From assembly GCA_964650975.1 (NCBI GenBank), contig CAZYWA010000009.1:31974-37455 (forward strand): a stretch of 5,482 nucleotides of DNA. The letters run 5' to 3'. Positions 1-5,482 of this stretch are shown here, piece after piece. The notes beneath the pieces are model-generated. The model saw only the letters and a program-made list of their open reading frames with translations, made no database searches and was not told where the DNA came from. Each line of letters opens with the position of its first letter. Position 1 is the stretch's first letter. A program made the translations under genes and the position numbers. Source of the DNA: CAZYWA01 sp964650975 [NCBI: uncultured bacterium]. GTDB taxonomy: Bacteria > JADJOY01.

Positions 1-2152
1 TCAGGTACGCAGTATTCCCGAGCGCCGAGTTGTCGACCTTGATCCGGTAGTTGCGTCCCGCGGTGAGCGACACCGACGAGAGGGTGGCGCTCGACGAGCC
101 GGACTTGGAGGTCACCGGGATGTAGACGCCTGGGTTGTTGGTGTCCTCCACCAGCACGTCCACTTCGATGTTGCCGGGCGCCCCGGAGGGCGTCTCGTCG
201 ACCTTGATCTTGAGCGGCTGGGTGACGGTGGTGGTGAGGTTCCAGGTGTCGGTGTCGCCGCAGCGCAGGTTGCCGGTCCTGGTCACCGCGAGGTCGGTGG
301 GCAAGAGGTCCTTGGTGATGGAGATGCTCTGGCCGTCCTCGTCGGTCGCGTCGACGCCCGGCCCGACGCACACCGCGAAGGCGCCTTCGCCGATCTGATC
401 GTTGTCGACCACCAGCACGTAATTGCCGGCGGGCAGCGTCGTGGCGTAGGCCTGGCCGTCGCCGGTGCCCGGGGGATTGATCGACGTGACGGGCGTCACG
501 TTCGGATTCCGGATCACGGTGTCGAGCGACGCCGCCGGGAAGACCCGCACCAGGTTGTTGCCGCTGCCTTGATCGTCGAAGCCCAGGCCGATCTGTGCGT
601 CGCTCGCCAGCGAGAACGTGTAGTAGCGCTCGTCGCCGAAGGTATCGAGGTTGTCCTGCGTGGGTGCCGTCCAGAGCGGATCGGCGGACGTGAGGATCGA
701 GCCGGGCGCGGCGGCGAGCGCCGAAAGCTCGGGTCCCATGCACACCGTGCCGGTCGTGCCCGAGCCGCTCACGCGGGTCACGCGCGCGGTGACGAGCCCG
801 TCGGTGGTCGTGAGGTCGCAGTTCTCGATGTAGAAGTCGCTCGACGACGAGACCGCCGGGCAGAGCGACTCGAGCGTCGAGGTGTTGCCGTCGCGGTCGC
901 CGAGCAGCTCGAGCTTGAAGGTGCCGCTCGAGGTGTGGTCGAACTGGAAGCTCGCCGCCGCGTTCAAAGGCAGCGGGTTCTGCGCCACGAGATCGCTGCG
1001 CACCGCGATGTCGACCGGTGTCGCGCCGATGCTGAGCGCCGCGGCGCCCTTCGGCGCCACCACGCAACCGGCGCCGATGCACGGGCCGGAGAGCGCGATG
1101 CTCAGGTCGTAGTTGAAGGTGCCGTTCACCAGATTGTTCACCACCACCTGATAGGTGTCGGCGATGCCGGAGTCGACCGAGAACGTGGCATTGATGTCGC
1201 CCGTGCCCTTCTTGTTGGCGGCGAATCCGCCCGCGCTCGAGAGCCGCACCTCGTTCGATCTGGTCGAGCCCGAGGTCTGGTTGAGGCCCACGACGATGTC
1301 GCTCACGCCGAACGGAATGGTGAACTGGAAGCAGTCGCGATCGCCGATCGGGCTCACCGCGCGGTTCGCGATCCCCACCGGTGTGGCGAGGGTAGGCGGC
1401 GTCGCGAGCACCTCGCACGGTCCCGCGGTGTCGTCCTGACCCGGATAGGGGCCAACGCTGAACGAGAACGTGCCCTGACCGGTGGGGTCCGTGTTGGTGA
1501 CGATCGCCGTGTAGTCGCCGGCGGCCTCGAGATCCATCTCGGGCAGGTCGCTGGCGTCGAAGCTCAGGTCGCCCGAGCCACCGAGGCTCGTGACCGGCGG
1601 CACCTTGTCGGGGCCGATGAGCGTCAAGACGCTGTTCCCCGGGCTCACGTTGATGTCGTCGAAGTAGAGATCGCGCGGGCCGGTCTGGCCGGCGCCGACG
1701 TTGAACCGGATGGTCTCGAACTCGCCGGTGGCGAGGCTCAGGTTCTGGGTGGCGCCGGAGGCGATGGTGGTCGCCGGCAGCGTGTAGCGCGGGCTCATGG
1801 TGAGCCTGAAGGCGCGGTTCGGAGTGCCGTCGACCTCGGTCACCTTCACGTCGTAGGCGCCGTTCTGGGTGAACGGCACGTCCTGCAGCAGCGTCGGATT
1901 GGGCGCCACGTCGGGCCCCGCCGTCGCCACCAGCGTGGTAGTGCCGCCGACGTAGACCTCGAGCTTGTAGGGGCCGCTCGGCGGGGTCGAGTCCTCCACC
2001 CGGAACGAGCCGGCGATCGACGCGTTGTTGCCGAGCGCCGGCGCCGTGAACCGGTAGGTCACCGTCGCGTTGTCGGCGATGGTGCTCGTGACCTGCTGGC
2101 TGAAGGTGATCGTGGGCAAGGGCGGCGGCGTGCAGCTATCGCCCTTGAGCAT
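1..2152 (-). CDS. Partial large exoprotein-like protein of about six tandem PPC-like beta-sandwich domains
   Basis: I translated this minus-strand frame by hand; it has no stop from 2152 to the left edge (717 complete codons), so the C-terminus lies outside the window. The protein is rich in Thr, Ser, Gly, Val, Asp and Asn and falls into about six units, roughly residues 14-122, 127-237, 240-357, 360-475, 476-598 and 600-717. Several units open with a Gly-Asp motif before an aromatic strand (GDRDCFQF at 270, GDERYYTF at 506, GDTDTW at 632). Most end with a strand such as AGDYTAIV or AGNYVLVV, followed by SVGP, CMGP or CVGP. This is the pattern of bacterial pre-peptidase C-terminal (PPC) domains, common in secreted or surface proteins. 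No catalytic domain is visible, so I infer a binding, scaffold or adhesive role, or the accessory part of a larger enzyme. The ATG at 2152 is the only ATG, GTG or TTG between the upstream stop (2354-2356) and the first repeat. It has no good ribosome site and no signal peptide follows it, so the start is uncertain. Coding is secure; the fold is likely; the function is unknown. Confidence 0.8.
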   Translation of the reverse strand, partial: MLKGDSCTPPPLPTITFSQQVTSTIADNATVTYRFTAPALGNNASIAGSFRVEDSTPPSGPYKLEVYVGGTTTLVATAGPDVAPNPTLLQDVPFTQNGAYDVKVTEVDGTPNRAFRLTMSPRYTLPATTIASGATQNLSLATGEFETIRFNVGAGQTGPRDLYFDDINVSPGNSVLTLIGPDKVPPVTSLGGSGDLSFDASDLPEMDLEAAGDYTAIVTNTDPTGQGTFSFSVGPYPGQDDTAGPCEVLATPPTLATPVGIANRAVSPIGDRDCFQFTIPFGVSDIVVGLNQTSGSTRSNEVRLSSAGGFAANKKGTGDINATFSVDSGIADTYQVVVNNLVNGTFNYDLSIALSGPCIGAGCVVAPKGAAALSIGATPVDIAVRSDLVAQNPLPLNAAASFQFDHTSSGTFKLELLGDRDGNTSTLESLCPAVSSSSDFYIENCDLTTTDGLVTARVTRVSGSGTTGTVCMGPELSALAAAPGSILTSADPLWTAPTQDNLDTFGDERYYTFSLASDAQIGLGFDDQGSGNNLVRVFPAASLDTVIRNPNVTPVTSINPPGTGDGQAYATTLPAGNYVLVVDNDQIGEGAFAVCVGPGVDATDEDGQSISITKDLLPTDLAVTRTGNLRCGDTDTWNLTTTVTQPLKIKVDETPSGAPGNIEVDVLVEDTNNPGVYIPVTSKSGSSSATLSSVSLTAGRNYRIKVDNSALGNTAYL

Positions 2153-2315
2153 GAACCCGACGATCGCAACGATCCGGTCGCACGAAATCCGCTGATGCGG
2201 CTTCTCGTCCCCATGGCCCCCCCAGGCTGTGACGTGGCCGCGGCGGCAAGGGGCAAGGCTGATGCCATCGGACCAGCGGCCGGGAACTCCGCGAATCGTC
2301 GAAATTTCCGGACGA

Positions 2316-2342
2316 TCCGCCGGCGCTCCGCCAACCGGCGGA
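2316..2342. repeat. GC-rich inverted repeat with two alternative stems
   Basis: TCCGCCGG at 2316-2323 pairs perfectly with CCGGCGGA at 2335-2342 (8 bp, 11-base loop). Inside it, TCCGCC at 2327-2332 can instead pair with GGCGGA at 2337-2342 around an AACC tetraloop, so the two stems exclude each other. It lies in the gap between gpx and the repeat-protein frame. No T-tract follows on the minus strand. It may add to the end of the gpx transcript or sit in the leader of the next gene; in sequence this rich in G+C it may also be chance. Confidence 0.4.
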
Positions 2343-2351
2343 AGCGGTGGG

Positions 2352-2385
2352 TGCTAACTCGATCCGCTGCCGCGGTGAGTTAGCA
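2352..2385 (-). terminator. Candidate transcription terminator hairpin after gpx
   Basis: TGCTAACTC at 2352-2360 is the exact reverse complement of GAGTTAGCA at 2377-2385. Within the loop, CCGC (2364-2367) can pair with GCGG (2372-2375) around a four-base loop, which makes a longer interrupted stem. The hairpin begins 14 bases past the gpx stop codon, where the nuoM-nuoN-gpx transcript would be expected to end. No run of T follows on the minus strand, so it is not a canonical intrinsic terminator. It could be a U-less terminator, a 3'-end stabilising hairpin, or an operator, since the arms are symmetric. Confidence 0.45.
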
Positions 2386-2399
2386 GCGCGCGCGGCCCT

Positions 2400-2888
2400 T
2401 CAGCCGCCGGCGAGCGCGGCTTCGATCGCGGAGTTGAGCGCGGGGTCCTTGGGGCTCACCGCGCTCTTGTAGAACGCGACGACCTTGCCGGACTTGTCGA
2501 CCAGGTACTTGCAGAAGTTCCAGTCGGGCACGTCGCCGCCCGCGGTCAGGAACTCGTAGACCGCCGACTGGCTCGGTCCCGGCTGGGTCGCGAGCTTCTC
2601 GAACATCGGGAAGGTCACGCCGAACTTGGTCTCGCAGAAGCTCTGGATCTGCGCCGCCGAGCCCGGCTCTTGCGCGCCGAACTCGTTGCTGGGAAAACCG
2701 AGCACCGCGAAGCCGCGCGGGCCGTAGGTCTCCTGGAGCTTCTGCAGTCCCTTGTACTGCGGGGTGTAGCCGCAGTCGCTCGCGACGTTCACGCACAGCG
2801 TGACCTTGCCGGCGAACGTGCTCATCGGCACCGGCTGGCCCGCGAGCGAGGGGACGGTGAGATCGTAGAGGGAAGCGGTGTCAGCCAT
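2400..2888 (-). CDS. gpx: Glutathione peroxidase family protein (probably thioredoxin-dependent peroxidase)
   Basis: This 162-residue protein has the full length usual for bacterial glutathione peroxidases, with no signal peptide, so it is probably cytoplasmic. The family reduces hydrogen peroxide and organic hydroperoxides. The catalytic set is visible: peroxidatic Cys39 in VASDCGYTPQ (a TGC codon, so not selenocysteine), Gln73 in FGAQEPG, and Trp123-Asn124 in DWNF. Cys85 in SFCETKFGVTFPMF sits where the resolving cysteine of two-Cys, thioredoxin-using members lies, so thioredoxin is the likelier electron donor despite the family name. The position that is often Cys in the FPCNQF motif is Ser67 here, and additional cysteines occur at 32 and 126. 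The ATG is preceded by GAGGAG with an 8-base spacer. The gene starts 21 bases after the nuoN stop on the same strand, so it is probably co-transcribed with the complex I genes. Family assignment is firm; the reductant is inferred. Confidence 0.95.
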   Translation of the reverse strand: MADTASLYDLTVPSLAGQPVPMSTFAGKVTLCVNVASDCGYTPQYKGLQKLQETYGPRGFAVLGFPSNEFGAQEPGSAAQIQSFCETKFGVTFPMFEKLATQPGPSQSAVYEFLTAGGDVPDWNFCKYLVDKSGKVVAFYKSAVSPKDPALNSAIEAALAGG

Positions 2889-2896
2889 GGGAGGTG

Positions 2897-2902
2897 CTCC
2901 TC
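2897..2902 (-). promoter_or_regulatory. Ribosome binding site of gpx
   Basis: The minus strand reads GAGGAG eight bases before the gpx ATG, a strong match to the anti-Shine-Dalgarno sequence. It lies in the 21-base gap after nuoN and supports both this start codon and independent translation of gpx from the shared transcript. Confidence 0.8.
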
Positions 2903-2909
2903 GCGAGGT

Positions 2910-4379
2910 TCAGGGCAGCGGGATCGCCGCTTGCTCGGCGATCCCCTGAACCATCGACGGCAGAAGGAAGAGCCCGAAGACGCTCACCACCGACGCGATG
3001 AGCACCAGCCGCACACCGGCGGTGGCGGGAGAGGTCCGGTACTCGCGCGGCGGCTCGGCCATGTACATCTTCACGATCACCACCAGGTAGTAGCCCAGGC
3101 TCAAGGCGCTGGTGAGCGCCAGGAGCACCGGCACGCCGATCAGACCCGAGTCGAGCGCCGCGCGGAAGATCAGGAACTTCGCGGTGAAGCCGGCCGTGGG
3201 CGGAATTCCCGCCAGCGACAGCAAGCACACCGAGAGCGCGAACGCGAGCCCGGGGCGGGTTCGCCCCAGCCCGGCGACGTCGTCGAGGGTCAGATTGCGT
3301 TCGCCGATCTCGCCGATCGCGATGAGCACCGCGAACGCTCCGATGTTCGCGGCCAGGTACGTGCCCAGGTAGAAGAGCACGGCGGTGGTGCCGGCCGGAT
3401 GTCGGGAGGCGACGCCCGCCAGCAGGTACCCGGCGTGGGCGATCGACGAGTAGGCGAGCATGCGCTTCAGGTCGCGCTGCACCAGCGCCGCCAGGTTGCC
3501 GACCACCATCGTCAGGATCGAGAGCCAGGCGACCGCCGGGACCCAGAGCGCCGGCTGCTGGCCGAAGCCGGCGCGCAGGATCCGCACCGCCATCGCGAAC
3601 GCGGCGGCCTTGACCGCAGACGACATGAACGCCGTTACCGGTGTCGGCGCGCCCTGGTAGACGTCGGGTGTCCACAGGTGGAACGGCACCGCCGCGATCT
3701 TGAAGCCGAGACCGGTCAGCAAGAGCGCCAGCCCGATCTGCGCGAGCCGCATCGCATTCGGGTTCCCGCCGGCGACCGCGCGTGCGATCGCATCGAGACG
3801 CACCGAGCCGGCCGCGCCGTAGAGGAACGTGATGCCGTAGAGGAAAATCGCGGACGCGAAGGCTCCCAGCAGGAAGTACTTGAGCGCCGCCTCGATCGAG
3901 CCGGTGGCGGCGCGGTGGTAGCCGGCCAGCACGTAGATCGAGAGGCTCATCACCTCGAGCCCCAGGAACAGCACCATCAGGTCGGTGCCCATCGCGAGCA
4001 CCGCCATGCCGGCCACCGCGAACACCACCAGCGCGTAGACCTCGCCGGCGCGCATGCCCTCGCGCTCGAGATACGCGGGCGCCATCGCGATCGTGCCGAG
4101 CGCCGCCAGGATGCACACCGAGGTCACGAAGACACCCATGCCGTCGACGACCAGAATCCCGGTGAAGCTGCGGGCGTCCCCCGCGGTGGCGTGCGCCGCG
4201 AGCGGGCAGATCATCCACGCGAGCGCCGCGACCAGCACCAGCGCCGCCGAGCCGGCCGTGATCAGTAGGTTGCGGCTCTTGCTCCAGGCGTCGAGCAGTA
4301 GCACGCCGACCGCGCCGACGGAGAGCACCGCCACCGGTGCGACGGCGACCCAGTCGAAGGGAACGGGCGGAAAGTGCAC
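2910..4379 (-). CDS. nuoN: NADH:quinone oxidoreductase (complex I) subunit N
   Basis: NuoN is one of three antiporter-like subunits in the membrane arm of respiratory complex I; it helps pump protons when NADH is oxidised and quinone reduced. The 489-residue length is normal, and about 14 hydrophobic helices can be traced, from about residue 11 to 474. The channel residues line up with E. coli NuoN: Glu142 in LGLEVMSLSIYVLAGY (E133), Lys227 in GLGFKIAAVPFHLWTPDVYQ (K217), Lys257 in SSAVKAAAF (K247) and Lys401 in PPTAGFTAKFLIF (K395), the last in the broken helix 12. The start is a GTG at 4379, ten bases after a GGAG. It places a short tail before helix 1, as in relatives, and no other good start lies before that helix. 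The gene follows nuoM after 28 bases and precedes gpx by 21, in the order expected for the 3' end of a nuo operon. I see no damage, so it is probably functional. Confidence 0.97.
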   Translation of the reverse strand: MHFPPVPFDWVAVAPVAVLSVGAVGVLLLDAWSKSRNLLITAGSAALVLVAALAWMICPLAAHATAGDARSFTGILVVDGMGVFVTSVCILAALGTIAMAPAYLEREGMRAGEVYALVVFAVAGMAVLAMGTDLMVLFLGLEVMSLSIYVLAGYHRAATGSIEAALKYFLLGAFASAIFLYGITFLYGAAGSVRLDAIARAVAGGNPNAMRLAQIGLALLLTGLGFKIAAVPFHLWTPDVYQGAPTPVTAFMSSAVKAAAFAMAVRILRAGFGQQPALWVPAVAWLSILTMVVGNLAALVQRDLKRMLAYSSIAHAGYLLAGVASRHPAGTTAVLFYLGTYLAANIGAFAVLIAIGEIGERNLTLDDVAGLGRTRPGLAFALSVCLLSLAGIPPTAGFTAKFLIFRAALDSGLIGVPVLLALTSALSLGYYLVVIVKMYMAEPPREYRTSPATAGVRLVLIASVVSVFGLFLLPSMVQGIAEQAAIPLP

Positions 4380-4389
4380 GGCTGCGAGG

Positions 4390-4393
4390 CTCC
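4390..4393 (-). promoter_or_regulatory. Ribosome binding site of nuoN
   Basis: GGAG on the minus strand lies ten bases before the GTG at 4379, inside the 28-base gap after nuoM. It is the only purine-rich match in that gap, and it supports the GTG as the nuoN start. The spacing is slightly long, so translation may also depend on coupling to nuoM. Confidence 0.5.
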
Positions 4394-4407
4394 GGTGAAA
4401 GGATCGA

Positions 4408-5482
4408 TCAGGGATTGTCGGTGCCGGCCAGTCGCCGCTGCATGCCTTCGATGGCGCTTCGCGTCGGCCCGCCCACGACCTCGGCGTAGTCCTTGTGGGC
4501 GCGCTCGGCGACCTGCGTCAGGTCGGCCTCGGCGCGCCCCAAGATCGCGTCCGGATAGATGCCGATCCACACGCACGGCGCGAGCATCAGGAGCACGATC
4601 GCGATCTCGCGCTTGCCGAGATCGACCAGCGTCCGGTTCTCGTCCCTGGTGATGGGGCCGAAGAACACCCGCTGGTACGCGGTCAGCATGTAGACGGCGC
4701 CCCAGATCATGCCGCTCGCCGTGACCAGCGCCAGCCACTTGGACGCCTGGAAGGTGCCGGTGAGCACCAGGAACTCGCCCCAGAATCCGTTGAGGCCGGG
4801 CAGGCCGATGGACGAGAGCGTCACCACCAGGAAGAGCGCCGCGTAAACCGGCATCACCTTCGCCAGGCCGCCGAAGGCGTCGAGGTCGCGGGTGTGGCGG
4901 CGGTCGTAGATCATCCCCACCAGGAAGAAGAGCGCCCCGGTCGAGAGACCGTGGTTGATCATCTGCAAGAGCGCGCCCTGCATGCCCTCGACGTTGAGCA
5001 CGAAGAGGCCCAGCATCACGTAGCCCAGGTGGCTGACGCTCGAGTACGCGACCAGCTTCTTCACGTCCTGCTGGACGCTCGCGACCCACGCGCCGTACAC
5101 GATCCCGATCCCGCCGAGGGCGAAGATCCACGGCGCGGCGTTGATGGCGGCCACCGGAAAGAGCGGCATCGCGAAGCGCAGGAAGCCGTACGTTCCCATC
5201 TTGAGGAGGATGCCGGCCAGGATCACCGAGCCGCCGGTGGGCGCCTCGACGTGCGCGTCGGGCAGCCAGGTGTGGAACGGGAAGAGCGGCACCTTGATCG
5301 CGAAGCTGAGCGCGAACGCGGCGAAGAGCCAGCCTTGCAGGTGCGGCGTGAGCCGGTTGTGCGAGGCCATGAGATCGACCAGATCGAACGACAGCCGTCC
5401 GCCGGAGAGGTCGGCGGTCACGAGCGCCAGCTTCACGATCGCGACCAGCATCAAGAGGCTGCCGACCAGCGTGTAGAGGAAG
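4408..5482 (-). CDS. nuoM: NADH:quinone oxidoreductase (complex I) subunit M, partial (5' end outside the window)
   Basis: NuoM is a second antiporter-like proton-pumping subunit of the complex I membrane arm. The frame is open to the right edge. The first visible codons give FLYTLVGSLLMLVAIVK, the family's helix after the KFFLYT motif, so about 170 N-terminal residues are missing. The TTG at 5454 is an internal leucine, not a start. Numbering from that codon plus 180 matches E. coli NuoM exactly at three channel residues: Lys54 in FAIKVPLFPFHTWLPDAHVE (K234), Lys85 in GILLKMGTYG (K265) and Glu227 in NGFWGEFLVLTG (E407). Glu in place of lysine at the last site, in broken helix 12, is the mark of NuoM as against NuoL or NuoN. 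The partner Glu144 lies outside the window. Other family signatures are SSVSHLGYVMLG and MINHGLSTGALFFLVG. The C-terminus is a short charged tail ending GTDNP. The full protein would be near 530 residues. nuoN follows after 28 bases, and the upstream genes are presumably other nuo subunits. Confidence 0.97.
   Translation of the reverse strand, partial: FLYTLVGSLLMLVAIVKLALVTADLSGGRLSFDLVDLMASHNRLTPHLQGWLFAAFALSFAIKVPLFPFHTWLPDAHVEAPTGGSVILAGILLKMGTYGFLRFAMPLFPVAAINAAPWIFALGGIGIVYGAWVASVQQDVKKLVAYSSVSHLGYVMLGLFVLNVEGMQGALLQMINHGLSTGALFFLVGMIYDRRHTRDLDAFGGLAKVMPVYAALFLVVTLSSIGLPGLNGFWGEFLVLTGTFQASKWLALVTASGMIWGAVYMLTAYQRVFFGPITRDENRTLVDLGKREIAIVLLMLAPCVWIGIYPDAILGRAEADLTQVAERAHKDYAEVVGGPTRSAIEGMQRRLAGTDNP

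Noticed and set aside
2297-2314. Partial palindrome CGTC-GAAATTTC-CG-GACG
   Set aside because: The GAAATTTC core is a true 8-base palindrome, but the flanking arms are offset by two bases and only four bases long, too little to call an operator.
2059-2334. Minus-strand open frame of 91 codons starting with TTG, upstream of and overlapping the repeat protein
   Set aside because: It has no ribosome site or recognisable domain, and its second half overlaps the repeat-protein frame with a Ser/Arg/Pro-rich shadow translation. I keep its first part only as a speculative frameshift partner at the G7 tract.
569-2383. Plus-strand open frame of 604 codons
   Set aside because: It lies antisense to the repeat-protein frame. 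Its translation is Arg-, Gly-, Ala- and His-rich with no domain pattern, typical of a mirror frame of GC-rich coding DNA, whereas the minus-strand translation shows ordered repeats.
2601-2889. Possible selenocysteine use in the peroxidase
   Set aside because: The peroxidatic residue is encoded by TGC, not TGA, and the frame runs without internal stops, so no recoding is needed.
2881-4218. Minus-strand open frame of 445 codons overlapping nuoN
   Set aside because: It is a shifted frame inside nuoN, rich in Arg, Gly and Pro with no membrane segments. nuoN itself matches its family over its full length.
2670-4268. Plus-strand open frame of 532 codons
   Set aside because: It is antisense to gpx and nuoN, both firmly identified. 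The product is low-complexity, with runs of Arg, His, Glu and Gln, and no recognisable motif.
4262-5131. Minus-strand open frame of 289 codons overlapping nuoM and the start of nuoN
   Set aside because: It is an out-of-frame shadow of nuoM with an Arg-rich, patternless translation. The nuoM frame carries the conserved residues.

Overview
The window is a GC-rich (by eye about two-thirds G+C) bacterial segment in which every gene I can support lies on the minus strand. Reading in the direction of transcription, from high to low coordinates, the order is: nuoM (5' end cut by the right edge), nuoN, a glutathione peroxidase gene, a gap of about 250 bases with strong inverted repeats, and a long open frame for a repetitive, probably surface or secreted protein that runs off the left edge. 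Complex I of the bacterial Nuo type plus a repetitive beta-domain exoprotein suggests a GC-rich, respiring, probably Gram-negative bacterium (Myxococcota, Gemmatimonadota or Eisenbacteria-like lineages would fit). The sequence alone does not fix the taxon.

Right half (2400-5482): nuoM, nuoN and gpx form a tight unit with gaps of 28 and 21 bases, so they are very likely one transcript. NuoM and NuoN are two of the three antiporter-like proton-pumping subunits in the membrane arm of NADH:quinone oxidoreductase. The key channel lysines and glutamates visible in the window are all present, so both look functional. The peroxidase that follows could detoxify peroxides made by respiration. That link is inferred from position.

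Middle (2153-2399): no convincing gene. A 9-bp perfect inverted repeat (2352-2385) starts 14 bases past the gpx stop and is a candidate transcription end, though it has no T-tract. A second GC-rich inverted repeat lies at 2316-2342.

Left (1-2152, possibly further upstream): an unbroken minus-strand frame of at least 717 codons. It encodes about six tandem beta-sandwich units of 110-125 residues that resemble bacterial pre-peptidase C-terminal (PPC) domains. No catalytic domain and no signal peptide are visible, and the start is unresolved. The window holds no RNA gene, CRISPR array, insertion sequence or clear mobile element. I see no evidence for a new multi-gene system. The least explained item is the repeat protein and its missing N-terminal export signal.
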